Source: Pelomonas paludis | GTDB lineage: Bacteria; Pseudomonadota; Gammaproteobacteria; Burkholderiales; Burkholderiaceae_C | Direction: 5' to 3' | NCBI RefSeq assembly: GCF_039872745.1 | Contig: NZ_JBDPZD010000003.1 | Coordinates: 516,641 to 580,640, forward strand | Length of the DNA stretch: 64,000 nt | Part shown: positions 18,182-26,816 of the stretch, one piece after another | Layout: the number at the start of each line of letters is the position of its first letter | Position numbering within the stretch: the stretch's first letter is position 1 | Translations under genes and position numbers: made by a program | Notes under the pieces: generated by a model | Database searches by the model: none | What the model was told of the DNA's origin: nothing | The model's input: only the letters and a program-made list of their open reading frames with translations

Positions 18182-19360
18182 ATGCCAGCCAAGCCCGCTT
18201 TTCACTGGGACGACCCGCTGCTGTTGAATGAGCAGCTCAGCGACGACGAACGCATGGTGCGCGAGGCTGCGGCGGTGTACTGCCGCAAGCAGCTGCAGCC
18301 CCGTGTGCTGGAGGCCTTCCGGCACGAAAAGACCGATGCGGCCATCTTCCGCGAGATGGGCGCATTGGGCCTGCTGGGGCCAACGATCCCGGCGGCCTAC
18401 GGCGGGGCAGGGCTCAACTACGTGAGCTATGGGCTGATCGCCCGGGAGGTGGAGCGCATCGACTCGGGCTACCGCTCGATGATGAGCGTGCAGTCCTCCT
18501 TGGTGATGCTGCCGATCTTCGAGTTCGGGACCGAGGCGCAGCGGCAGAAGTACCTGCCCAAGCTGGCCAGCGGCGAGTGGATTGGCTGCTTTGGCCTGAC
18601 CGAGCCCGACCACGGGTCAGACCCCGGTTCCATGGTCACACGGGCGCGCAGCGTGCCGGGCGGCTATGAGCTGACGGGCGCCAAGATGTGGATCACCAAT
18701 GCGCCGATTGCCGATGTCTTCGTGGTCTGGGCCAAGGACGACGGCGGTCAGATCCGCGGCTATGTGCTGGAGAAGGGCTGGGCGGGGCTCTCGACTCCGG
18801 TGATCCACGGCAAGGTGGGCTTGCGGGCCAGCATCACCGGCGAGATCGTGCTGGACAAGGTGTTCTGCCCCGAGCAGAACGCCTTCCCGACGGTGGCGGG
18901 GCTCAAGGGGCCGTTCACCTGCTTGAACTCGGCCCGCTACGGCATCGCCTGGGGCGCCCTGGGCGCGGCCGAGAGCTGCTGGCACACGGCCCGGCAGTAC
19001 GTGCTGGACCGGACGCAGTTCGGCAAGCCCCTGGCCGCCAACCAGCTGGTGCAAAAGAAGCTGGCCGACATGCAGACCGAGATCAGCCTCGGGCTGCAAG
19101 GCTGTTTGCGCCTGGGGCGCATGAAGGACGAGGGCACGGCGGCCGTCGAGATCACCTCGATCATGAAGCGCAACTCCTGCGGCAAGGCGCTGGAGATCGC
19201 CCGCACCGCGCGCGACATGCTGGGCGGCAATGGCATCAGCGACGAGTTCGGCATTGCGCGGCATATGGTCAATCTGGAAGTCGTCAATACTTATGAGGGC
19301 ACGCATGACATCCATGCCTTGATCCTCGGCCGGGCGCAGACCGGCATTGCCGCCTTTTGA
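18182..19360 (+). CDS. gcdH: Glutaryl-CoA dehydrogenase
   Basis: A 392-residue FAD enzyme of the acyl-CoA dehydrogenase fold. GcdH oxidises and decarboxylates glutaryl-CoA to crotonyl-CoA in lysine, tryptophan and aromatic catabolism. The ATG at 18182 has GGAG 6 nt upstream. Recognisable features are FGLTEPDHGSDPGSM, KMWITNAPIADVFVVWAK, the ARYGIAWGALGAAE segment with the Arg that binds the substrate carboxylate in this family, and the catalytic base E372 in VNTYEGTHDIH. The overall match to GcdH rather than to other acyl-CoA dehydrogenases is strong. It is preceded by its own intergenic region and followed closely by a small exported protein gene. Confidence 0.92.
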   Translation: MPAKPAFHWDDPLLLNEQLSDDERMVREAAAVYCRKQLQPRVLEAFRHEKTDAAIFREMGALGLLGPTIPAAYGGAGLNYVSYGLIAREVERIDSGYRSMMSVQSSLVMLPIFEFGTEAQRQKYLPKLASGEWIGCFGLTEPDHGSDPGSMVTRARSVPGGYELTGAKMWITNAPIADVFVVWAKDDGGQIRGYVLEKGWAGLSTPVIHGKVGLRASITGEIVLDKVFCPEQNAFPTVAGLKGPFTCLNSARYGIAWGALGAAESCWHTARQYVLDRTQFGKPLAANQLVQKKLADMQTEISLGLQGCLRLGRMKDEGTAAVEITSIMKRNSCGKALEIARTARDMLGGNGISDEFGIARHMVNLEVVNTYEGTHDIHALILGRAQTGIAAF

Positions 19361-19374
19361 AGGGAAGCCCGTTC

Positions 19375-19839
19375 ATGAAACGTCGTCACGCCTTGCTCGC
19401 CTCCACCTTGCCCGGCGCTGCGCTCGCAGCCTCCACGCCAGCGCCTGCCTGGCTGAGCCCCGAGGATCAGGCCCGCCGCAAGGCCGAGGTGACGGCCACC
19501 GAGACGGCTTTTGCGGCCAGTATGGCGGCGCGTGACCCCAAGGCTTTCCAGAGCTTCCTGGCGCCCGACACGGTGTTCGGCATGGGCCGCAACCCGGCCA
19601 TGGGCATCGAGGCGGTGATGAAGGTCTGGCTGCCGTTCTTCGAGGGGCCCAAGGCCCCCTTCAGCTGGAAGCCGGACTTCGTGATGCTGGCGCCCACGGG
19701 CGAGCTGGCCTACAGCAGCGGGCCCGTCTACAACCCCGAGGGCAAGCTCATCAACCGCTTCCACTCGACATGGAGGCGCAAGGCGGGCGGTGGCTGGGAG
19801 ATCGTGTTCGACCAGGGCGAGGCGGTCTGCGGCACCTGA
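19375..19839 (+). CDS. Exported SnoaL/DUF4440-like protein
   Basis: A 154-residue protein. The ATG at 19375 has AGGGAAG about 6 nt upstream and lies 14 bp after gcdH, so the two may be co-transcribed. The N-terminus (KRRHALL then a hydrophobic stretch) looks like a signal peptide and could be a Tat signal. The rest resembles the NTF2-like/SnoaL fold: an early helix with ETAFAASMAARDPKAF, then FLAPDTVFGMG and a later beta sheet. Such proteins range from isomerases to ligand-binding domains; no catalytic residues can be assigned. A strong terminator follows. Confidence 0.72.
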   Translation: MKRRHALLASTLPGAALAASTPAPAWLSPEDQARRKAEVTATETAFAASMAARDPKAFQSFLAPDTVFGMGRNPAMGIEAVMKVWLPFFEGPKAPFSWKPDFVMLAPTGELAYSSGPVYNPEGKLINRFHSTWRRKAGGGWEIVFDQGEAVCGT

Positions 19840-19862
19840 TCCACGCGGCGTCGGCCCCATAG

Positions 19863-19890
19863 AAAAAGGCCTCCCGTGGGAGGCCTTTTT
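19863..19890. terminator. Bidirectional rho-independent terminator
   Basis: A 13-bp perfect stem (AAAAAGGCCTCCC / GGGAGGCCTTTTT) with a very short loop and U-tract potential on both strands. It separates the gcdH side from the convergent TonB-dependent receptor gene and probably serves both. Confidence 0.9.
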
Positions 19891-19929
19891 CATGGCAGCC
19901 AAGCGGGGCTTGTGGCCCCGTGGCTCCGA

Positions 19930-22896
19930 TCAGTAGTTCAGGCGAGCGCCGATGCGGTAGACGCGGCCGAGCACGTCGAACAGCGAGGGGTTCACGCCAT
20001 AGCCCGTGTTGGTGCCGGGGGCGTTGGGCGGGGTGACGTCGGTGACGTTGTCGATCTTGAAGTAGGCGGTGATGTTCTTGTTGATCTTGTAGCTACCCGA
20101 CAGATCAAAGTACGTCGCGCCCTTCATCTGGTTGTTGTCGATGGTCTGGTGCTGAGCCGTCGAGACTGGGCAGTTGGTCTGGCACTCGATGAACTCGTTG
20201 CTGTAGACGCCCTTGCTGATGTAGCGCTGAGCGAACGAGAGACTGACCACTTCGCCTTCCCAGGTCTGCGAGAACTGGGCCTTCCACTTCGGCGTGTCGC
20301 CGAGGTTGACGCCCGCACGCTCTGCCGGGATGGTGCCGATGATGCCGGACGTGACCAGGAAGCTCTTGGTCCGGGTGCCCAGACCACGCAGCGTGACCTT
20401 GCCGGGCATGCCGATGCCGGCGAGGCTGAAGCGGTACAGACCTTCGAGGTCGTAGCCCTTGTTGCGCATCTTGGCCAGATTGAAGGCCTGCAGCTGCACG
20501 TACTTGACGGGGCTGACCAGGTCCATCGCGGCGCAGAACTCCTGGTTGCCGGCGGCGCACAGGTCAACTTGCTGTTGGGCGCCGAAGGTGGAGATCACGT
20601 CCTTGAGCTTGATGTCGTAGTAGTCGAACGACAGGCTCAGGCCAGGGGCCCACTTCGGGTTGGCCAACACCAGGCCGATGCTCTTGTTGTCAGCCAGCTC
20701 AGGGCGCAGGTTGACGTTGCCGATGGTGCGCTGCTGGACGTTGTAGGTGTTGCCCAGGTAATTGACGGCCTGGTTGATCACCACCGGGGCGGCGAACAGT
20801 TCAGACAGGTTGGGGGCACGCACGTCGCGCGACATCACGTAGCGCAGACGCAGGCCATCAACGCCAGTCTTCCAGGTGGAACCAGCCTTCCAGCTGGTGA
20901 TGCCACCGGCCGTGCTGTACTGGGTGCGGCGCACCGCCACGTTCAGGTTGGCATCGCCCATGCGATCCGACTTGAACAAGGGGGCGTTCATTTCCACGAA
21001 GCCTTCCTCGACGTTGTAGGCACCCACCGCAGCGTGGTAGTTGCCGGCAAACCAGTTGTTGCCCACCGAGGTGTTCAGCAGCGGGTCAGCGGGGTACTCG
21101 GCCGTGTTGGGCGTGGCGGGATAGACGCCGTTGCCGTACGGGTCGCCGGTGACCCAGTAGCCTTCCTTGCGAGCTTCGGCGCCCAGCGCCACGGCAACCG
21201 GGCCGGCCCAGTTGGAGAAGGGCTGGCCGTTGACGTTGAAGCTGGCGACGGTCTGGCGCTGCGTCGAGAGCTGGCGCGGGCCGACGGCCGGGAACACATA
21301 GGCCAGGGCGCCGGCGTCTTGCACCACATCGCCCAGGATGTTGAGCGGCAAGCAGCCCGAGGAACGCGCCACCGGGTTGCGACAGACGATGCTGCCGTCG
21401 GGCAGCTTGATGGCATCGATGGCCTGGTTGAAGCGCGGGTTCAGCATGATGTTGCTGACCTTCAGATCGATGTGGTTCTCGCCGTGCTCGAGGTAGCTGT
21501 CATAGGACCAGGTCGTGCCCAGGCCAGAGAACTTGCCGTTGGCACCGATCACGAAGCGCTTTTGCTCGCGCACCGGATTGACTTCGATGTCCTTGGGCTG
21601 GTTGCCGTAGGCGGTACCAAACTTGAAGCTCGTGATGCCCTTGTCCACGCAAGCCTGCTTGATCGAGGCCGGCACGTAGGGGTTCTCGCACTGGATGGTC
21701 AGGTTGTCGAGCTTGGGCGAGCCGGGGTTCGGGGTGTTGCGGGCATCGGTCTTGGCGAGGTTGACAGTGAAGTAGACCTCGGTGTCGTCGTCCAGCTCAT
21801 AGCTGGCGCGGCTGTAGAGGACCTGGCGCTTGAGGTCCATGCCCATGGTGGTGCCGCCACCGATGGTGCCGGAGAGATCACCACCCACGCAGAACGGGGT
21901 GATACAGCCGGTGACGCCGCCGGTGCCGTTGGGCACGCCGTTGGAGCCGTACTGGAACTGGTAAGGCACGCCGTCCTTGCCGAAGGCCGTGCCTTGCAGC
22001 GGGCCTTGGGTGATCAGGCCGTACTTGGAGTACTGGAACTGCTGGGCGTTGCGGATGTCGAAGAGCTGCGGCTTGCCGTCGGTCGTTTGGCTGGTGGGGC
22101 GCTGTTGCCAGGCCGGGTTGTTGAACCAGGTACGGCCGTTGGCGCCAATGCCACCGAAGCGGGGCGAGGGCACGCCCTTTTCGCGGACGACTTCGGCGCT
22201 CACGGTGATGTGGGCGCGGTCGTCCATGAAGCTGCGGCCCCAGGCCATCTGCAGCGCGCCGGTTTCGTCGTCGCCGTAGTTGGTCTGGCCGCCTTCGATG
22301 TTGGCCTTGAAGCCCTTGAAGCGCTTGTCGGTGATGAAGTTCACCACGCCGCCCACGGCATCAGAGCCATAGGACGCGCCGGCACCGCCGGTCACCACGT
22401 CCACTTGCTGGATGAGGATCTGCGGGAACTGGCTGATGTCGGTCACGCCGGTGACGTTGGCCGGCACCACGCGCTGGCCGTCCAGCAGCGTCAGGGTGCG
22501 GATCGGGGCCAGGCCGCGCATGCTCAGCGAGCTGAGGCCTTGCAAGCCGCTGCTGGTGCTGTTGGTGAAGGTGGCGCGGCCGGTGCTGCCTTGCAGAGCG
22601 GGCAACTCGACGATGCTCTGGAAGATGTTCGGGTGAGCCTGCTTTTCGAGGTCCGACGCATTGAGTCGCGTGGTGGGCGTTGGCTGGGTGAAGCCGCGCT
22701 GCGCAATGCGCGAACCCGTCACCACCACGGGCGTGAGGATGTTGGAGCCTTCGTCGGCCTTGGCGGCGGCTTGATCAGCCGCTTCGGGTTCGGGGGCGAC
22801 GGGGTTTTGGGCGTCAGCCATCGCTGCACCGGCCATCAACGCGCAGGCGCTGAGGGTGGCGAGGTGGATGAGCTTCAGTTGTCCGGGGGAACGCAT
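19930..22896 (-). CDS. TonB-dependent outer membrane receptor
   Basis: A 988-residue receptor. The start at 22896 (MRSPGQLKLI) has AGGAG 8 nt upstream; the frame is open far beyond it but the signal peptide begins here, with cleavage near AAMADA. A TonB-box-like segment (LTPVVVTGSR, about 54-63) precedes the plug (FTQPTPTTRLNA; SLSMRGLAPIRTLTLLDGQR; GASYGSDAVGGVVNFIT), and the rest is a beta-barrel ending in an aromatic residue (RLNY). It imports a ligand with energy from the proton motive force. Two palindromic operator-like sites lie upstream and match the one before the gluconokinase operon, so the ligand is likely the same sugar acid or its oligomers, not iron. Inference from context. Confidence 0.92.
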   Translation of the reverse strand: MRSPGQLKLIHLATLSACALMAGAAMADAQNPVAPEPEAADQAAAKADEGSNILTPVVVTGSRIAQRGFTQPTPTTRLNASDLEKQAHPNIFQSIVELPALQGSTGRATFTNSTSSGLQGLSSLSMRGLAPIRTLTLLDGQRVVPANVTGVTDISQFPQILIQQVDVVTGGAGASYGSDAVGGVVNFITDKRFKGFKANIEGGQTNYGDDETGALQMAWGRSFMDDRAHITVSAEVVREKGVPSPRFGGIGANGRTWFNNPAWQQRPTSQTTDGKPQLFDIRNAQQFQYSKYGLITQGPLQGTAFGKDGVPYQFQYGSNGVPNGTGGVTGCITPFCVGGDLSGTIGGGTTMGMDLKRQVLYSRASYELDDDTEVYFTVNLAKTDARNTPNPGSPKLDNLTIQCENPYVPASIKQACVDKGITSFKFGTAYGNQPKDIEVNPVREQKRFVIGANGKFSGLGTTWSYDSYLEHGENHIDLKVSNIMLNPRFNQAIDAIKLPDGSIVCRNPVARSSGCLPLNILGDVVQDAGALAYVFPAVGPRQLSTQRQTVASFNVNGQPFSNWAGPVAVALGAEARKEGYWVTGDPYGNGVYPATPNTAEYPADPLLNTSVGNNWFAGNYHAAVGAYNVEEGFVEMNAPLFKSDRMGDANLNVAVRRTQYSTAGGITSWKAGSTWKTGVDGLRLRYVMSRDVRAPNLSELFAAPVVINQAVNYLGNTYNVQQRTIGNVNLRPELADNKSIGLVLANPKWAPGLSLSFDYYDIKLKDVISTFGAQQQVDLCAAGNQEFCAAMDLVSPVKYVQLQAFNLAKMRNKGYDLEGLYRFSLAGIGMPGKVTLRGLGTRTKSFLVTSGIIGTIPAERAGVNLGDTPKWKAQFSQTWEGEVVSLSFAQRYISKGVYSNEFIECQTNCPVSTAQHQTIDNNQMKGATYFDLSGSYKINKNITAYFKIDNVTDVTPPNAPGTNTGYGVNPSLFDVLGRVYRIGARLNY

Positions 22897-23012
22897 GCTG
22901 GAGTCTCCTGCTGTGGTGCGCTGCCTGAGCAGCGCTTGTCTTGGGTCGTTGAGGCGGAGCGAGCAGATGGGGCCGGCGCATCCGATTGCCTGGGGGGACT
23001 GCAATCTAGGGA

Positions 23013-23026
23013 GGACAGCGCTATCC
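23013..23026. promoter_or_regulatory. Putative LacI-family operator, receptor-proximal
   Basis: GGACAGCGCTATCC, one mismatch from the perfect palindrome GGATAGCGCTATCC at 28777. The central CG in AGCGCT is typical of LacI-family operators. It lies 117 bp upstream of the receptor start. Confidence 0.65.
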
Positions 23027-23124
23027 CGTTCTGCAAAAAAACAGCGGGTCTGATGGCCCCGCCACGTGAGGGCCTGAGCCCGTCCACCCCAACACAAGCA
23101 ACTGCACACACCAGTGCCATGGGT

Positions 23125-23138
23125 GGATTGCGCTATCC
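23125..23138. promoter_or_regulatory. Putative LacI-family operator overlapping receptor promoter
   Basis: GGATTGCGCTATCC, one mismatch from the palindrome at 28777. On the minus strand it reads TAGGATAGCGCAATCC, so a possible -10 hexamer TAGGAT overlaps it, the same arrangement as at the gluconokinase operon. Confidence 0.65.
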
Positions 23139-23391
23139 TAGGGATCGAATTTGCAGACTGGAATGAGGGATAGTCATTAGAAGTCTGCGCAACACAACAG
23201 CGGCAACTAAACATTTCAGGGAGCTGACAGCCGGGGTTGGGGTTTCGCTGCAAGGCCCTGAATTGGCGGGAAGCCACGCAGCCTGACGGCCGTGGATTGC
23301 GGGGACACTCACGGACTTTCGTCCCGAGCCGCCGGACGGTGCCATGTGCAGTCCCGGCAGTTCCTTCCCAGCCAAAAGCGCCGCTATCAAG

Positions 23392-24438
23392 ATGCCCAGC
23401 CGTAAACCGTCCGCCCCAGTCGCCGCCAAACGTAACCGCGCCACGGGCCGCGTGACCTTGGCTGACGTGGCGCAGCATGCGGGCGTCAGTCCCATCACCG
23501 TGTCGCGGGCCCTGCGAGGGGAGCGCGCCGTGGGGGCCGACTTGGTAGAGCGCGTGCGCAAAGCCGCCGATACCCTGGGCTATGTGCCCGACCCAGCGGC
23601 GCGTGCGCTGGCCTCCAGCCGCAGCACCCACGTGGCGGTGCTGATCCCCAACTTCAGCAACACGGTGTTCGTGGAGCTGATGGATGCGCTGCAGCGCACC
23701 CTCGTGCAGGCGGGCTACCAGACGCTGATCGGCGTCACCCACTACGACCCGGCCGAGGAAGAGGCGGTGCTGCGCAGCATGCTGGCCCATCGGCCGGCGG
23801 GCCTGATCATCACAGGCTTGGACCGCACGCCCGCCGCCACGGCCTTGATCGCCGGCAGCGGCGTGCCCTGCGTGCACGTGATGGAGCTGGCCCAGGACGA
23901 AGACGACTACAGCGTGGGCTTCTCGCAGCAAGAGGCCGGCGCTGCCATCACGCGGCATCTGGTGGAACTGGGACGCAAGCGCGTGGTCTACGTGGCCGCC
24001 CAGCTGGACCGCCGCGCGGTGCAACGGGGCGAGGGCTATGACGCCGCGATGCGGCATTACGGCCTGGCCGAGCACATCCGCTGGTACCAGAGCTCGGAGC
24101 CCTCGTCGATCTCGCTGGGGGGGCGCATGCTGGAGCGTGTGCTGCGCGAGGCACCCGACACCGACGCCATCTTCTTCTGCAACGACGACCTGGCCCAGGG
24201 CGCGTTGCTGACGGCATTGCGCTTGGGGCTCAAGGTGCCCGAGCGCGTTTCCATTGCCGGCTTCAACGACCTGCCGGGCAGCGAGCAGATGTTGCCGCCG
24301 CTCACCACCGTGGCCACGCCGCGGCGCGAGATCGGTGAGCAGGCCGGGCAGATGATCGTCGACCTGATCCGCGGCCGTGAGGTGGAGAAGCGCCGCCTCG
24401 ACCTCGGCTTCCAGATCGTCAAGCGCCAGAGCGCTTGA
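23392..24438 (+). CDS. LacI-family transcriptional regulator
   Basis: About 348 residues from the ATG at 23392; an in-frame ATG at 23344 would add 16, and neither has a strong ribosome binding site. The helix-turn-helix is clear: RVTLADVAQHAGVSPITVSRAL, followed by the hinge DPAARALASSRS. Residues from about 75 onward form the periplasmic-binding-protein-like effector domain (VAVLIPNFSNTVFVELMDAL; DAIFFCNDDLAQGAL). It probably represses the divergent receptor gene and the gntK-symporter-phosphorylase operon by binding the GGATAGCGCTATCC sites, with release by a sugar acid such as gluconate or cellobionate. Regulators of gluconate metabolism (GntR) belong to this family. The effector is inferred. 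Confidence 0.9.
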   Translation: MPSRKPSAPVAAKRNRATGRVTLADVAQHAGVSPITVSRALRGERAVGADLVERVRKAADTLGYVPDPAARALASSRSTHVAVLIPNFSNTVFVELMDALQRTLVQAGYQTLIGVTHYDPAEEEAVLRSMLAHRPAGLIITGLDRTPAATALIAGSGVPCVHVMELAQDEDDYSVGFSQQEAGAAITRHLVELGRKRVVYVAAQLDRRAVQRGEGYDAAMRHYGLAEHIRWYQSSEPSSISLGGRMLERVLREAPDTDAIFFCNDDLAQGALLTALRLGLKVPERVSIAGFNDLPGSEQMLPPLTTVATPRREIGEQAGQMIVDLIRGREVEKRRLDLGFQIVKRQSA

Positions 24439-24454
24439 GCAGGCGAAGCGCCCG

Positions 24455-26809
24455 TCAGGGCAGCTCGACCTCGACCTTGTAGACGCGACCCGCCACCAAG
24501 CCGGTCAACACGGGCTGCGCCTGCAAGACGCCATCCACGCGGACCAGGCGTTGCGGCACGCCGGTGCGCCGCACCTGCAACTCGACTTGCGCGCCCCGGA
24601 ACTGCCGCACCGCGCGCAGGCTGGGCCAGTTGTCCGGCAGTTGCGGCTCGATGCGCAGGCCATCACGGCAACCGCGCAGGCCGCACAGGCCCTCGATCAC
24701 GCAGCGGTAGGCCCAGGCGGCCGTGCCGGTGTTGAAGAGCTGGCTGGAGCGCCCGGCCGTACGCGGGTACTGCTTGTGGGCGCCCCGGTAGTAGTTGGGG
24801 ATGAAGACCGGCATCTGGCCACGCTGCAGCACATCAGCCTCGTCGGGGCCCGGGATCATCTGGCGCAGCAGCTTGTAGGCACGGTGGCTTTCGCCGGTTT
24901 CGTACAGCGCAAAGATGTAGAAGCTGGCCGCGTGGTTGTAGACGGCACCGTTCTCGGCCGAGCCCGGGTGCTTTTGCGTGACGCGGCCGACGTCGTCGCG
25001 CATGCGCGAGTAGGGCGGGTTGAACATTGCCACGCCATGCGGCGTTTCCAGCTGCGACTCGATCTCCTGCAGCATGCTGGCGCGTTGCGCCGGGCTGGCT
25101 GCGCCGCTGAGCATGGCCCAGGACTGCGGGTTCAGGTAGATGCGGCCCTCAATGTCTGACTGGATGCCGAAGGGCACGTTGTTGTCCGTGATGCCACGCG
25201 CAAACCAGGCCCCGTCCCACAGATGCCGGTTGGCCGCCGCATTGAGCTGCGCACTGGAAGCGCGCCAGCGTGTGGCGGCCTCGTTGCGCCCGGCGGCTTC
25301 GGCGATGCCAGCCCACAGCAGCATGGCGTAAGCGGCCGCCACGGTCAGCCAGCCGGACACGCCCTTGCCCTTGTAGCCCACCATGTTCATCGGGTCGCAC
25401 CAGTCACCCTGGGCGATGAAGGACAGGCCCCGCGCATCGCGGTCCTGGTAGAGCCAGCCCATGGCCCGCTCCAGGCGCTCGGCCACGCTCAGCACGGCGC
25501 CGCTGGTGTCGGTGACCATCACGTCGAGCAGCGCGTAGTCGCCGGTCTCGTCGAGGTAGCCCTGCAGACACACCGGCAGCCACACGCAGTGGTCGGTGTG
25601 CGGCACCTGGTTGATGTACTTCAGCTCGGCGCCTTCCACGAGCAGGATGCCATCCGGCATGGCGCCCGTGGCGGCCTGCTGGCTAAGCGCGTGCAGCAGC
25701 GCCTTGCGCGTGACCTCGGGGGCGATGTAGGCCATGCCGAGGTTGTCCTGCAGGTAGTTGCGCGTCTGCGGGTCGGTGGACAGGCGATTCACGTCGCCGT
25801 GATAGAAAACCTGGCGCGGCAGCCAGTGGTTGATGAAGTTGTCAAACGCAGCGTCGGGCGTCTCGATCTGGACGCAGCCGCGGCCGCTGTCCACGTAGGC
25901 TGCATAGGCTGCGCGCGTGCGCTCGAAGCCGGCCTCGCTCAGGTAGGTGGCGCGGACCTGGGCGATCTCGGCATCATCCAGCGCGGGGCCGAAGAGGAAG
26001 CGCAGGGTCTCGCTTTGCGTCGCGCCAAGTGCCAGTCGGTATTGCACGGCGGCGGCCGGCGTCTCGTAGCGGGCATCGCCATTGGCCAGCAAGGGCGCGG
26101 CCAGGCCGCTCGGGGCGTGCAGGCCCCCTTCGCCTTCGAACGCCGCTTGTGCCGCTTCCCAGGCATCCGGTGCGCGCTCGCACAGGAAGTAGGTTTTGTC
26201 CTTGAGGTGCTGGTTCTTGAAGTAGTCGGCGACCTTTTGATAGGGCGTGATGCTGCTGGCGACGACGCCGCCCAGGTCGGCCCGGTACTCGGCCGACTGG
26301 TTCATCCACGACATATAGCCAAACGGGAAGTAAGGCACCACGCTGACCCGGCGCGGCCGGCCCGAGAGGTTGGTGACGCGCACGGTCCAGAGTTCGACCA
26401 CATCGTCCGTCGGCAGCATCAGCTGCATCTCGATGCGCAGCCCCAGGTGCTCGACCACCCAGCCCAGCTCGTGGCGCCCGGTGATGAAGCGAAAGCCATC
26501 GACCTTGGCGCGCACCGGCTCATAGGGCGCCGAGAACAGCTCGCCGGTGTCGTCGTCTCGCAGGTAGACGAAGCGGCCGGGGTGGTGCGCGTAATAGGCC
26601 TGCTCCGGCTGCATGAAGGTCTTGGCCTCCAGGTTCGGCGCGTGGGCGTACTTGGCGGGCTCAGGCTGCATGAACTGCGCGGTGGCATAGCCCCGGCAGG
26701 TCATCTGGATCATCATGCGGCGGTTCCAGAGGAAGCCGCCAGCCAGGGGCAGGGCAGTGGGGCTGGTGAGCTCGTAGCGTTCACCGCCGTCGATGGGACC
26801 GAGCAGCAT
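24455..26809 (-). CDS. GH94 phosphorylase, probable cellobionic acid phosphorylase
   Basis: A 784-residue enzyme of the inverting GH94 phosphorylases, with an N-terminal beta-sandwich (about 1-280), a linker and an (alpha/alpha)6 barrel. The general acid is probably D469 in AQGDWCDPMN; the phosphate-binding region includes the later HNA/H-rich segment NGAVYNHAASF. The N-terminal sequence with the doubled FMQPE motif is unlike cellobiose or chitobiose phosphorylases and fits the cellobionic acid group (EC 2.4.1.321): cellobionate + phosphate gives glucose 1-phosphate + gluconate. The gluconokinase gene in the same operon consumes the second product. The gene starts 7 bp after the symporter gene. 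Substrate assignment rests mainly on context. Confidence 0.88.
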   Translation of the reverse strand: MLLGPIDGGERYELTSPTALPLAGGFLWNRRMMIQMTCRGYATAQFMQPEPAKYAHAPNLEAKTFMQPEQAYYAHHPGRFVYLRDDDTGELFSAPYEPVRAKVDGFRFITGRHELGWVVEHLGLRIEMQLMLPTDDVVELWTVRVTNLSGRPRRVSVVPYFPFGYMSWMNQSAEYRADLGGVVASSITPYQKVADYFKNQHLKDKTYFLCERAPDAWEAAQAAFEGEGGLHAPSGLAAPLLANGDARYETPAAAVQYRLALGATQSETLRFLFGPALDDAEIAQVRATYLSEAGFERTRAAYAAYVDSGRGCVQIETPDAAFDNFINHWLPRQVFYHGDVNRLSTDPQTRNYLQDNLGMAYIAPEVTRKALLHALSQQAATGAMPDGILLVEGAELKYINQVPHTDHCVWLPVCLQGYLDETGDYALLDVMVTDTSGAVLSVAERLERAMGWLYQDRDARGLSFIAQGDWCDPMNMVGYKGKGVSGWLTVAAAYAMLLWAGIAEAAGRNEAATRWRASSAQLNAAANRHLWDGAWFARGITDNNVPFGIQSDIEGRIYLNPQSWAMLSGAASPAQRASMLQEIESQLETPHGVAMFNPPYSRMRDDVGRVTQKHPGSAENGAVYNHAASFYIFALYETGESHRAYKLLRQMIPGPDEADVLQRGQMPVFIPNYYRGAHKQYPRTAGRSSQLFNTGTAAWAYRCVIEGLCGLRGCRDGLRIEPQLPDNWPSLRAVRQFRGAQVELQVRRTGVPQRLVRVDGVLQAQPVLTGLVAGRVYKVEVELP

Positions 26810-26816
26810 GGTGTTC

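Larger units (their letters stand above)
22897..23391. promoter_or_regulatory. Divergent regulatory region of receptor and LacI regulator
   Basis: About 495 bp between the receptor start and the regulator start, with no supported gene. It holds two near-palindromic operator candidates (23013-23026 and 23125-23138). A TAGGAT element on the minus strand (complement of 23135-23140) overlaps the second site and could be the receptor -10 box. I saw nothing else definite. Confidence 0.55.

Noticed and set aside
19876..23166. A 1,096-codon open frame on the plus strand
   Set aside because: It is antisense to the TonB-dependent receptor, whose plug and barrel motifs are clear. The translated sequence is rich in His, Arg, Val and Ala without any domain, as expected for the reverse frame of GC-rich genes.
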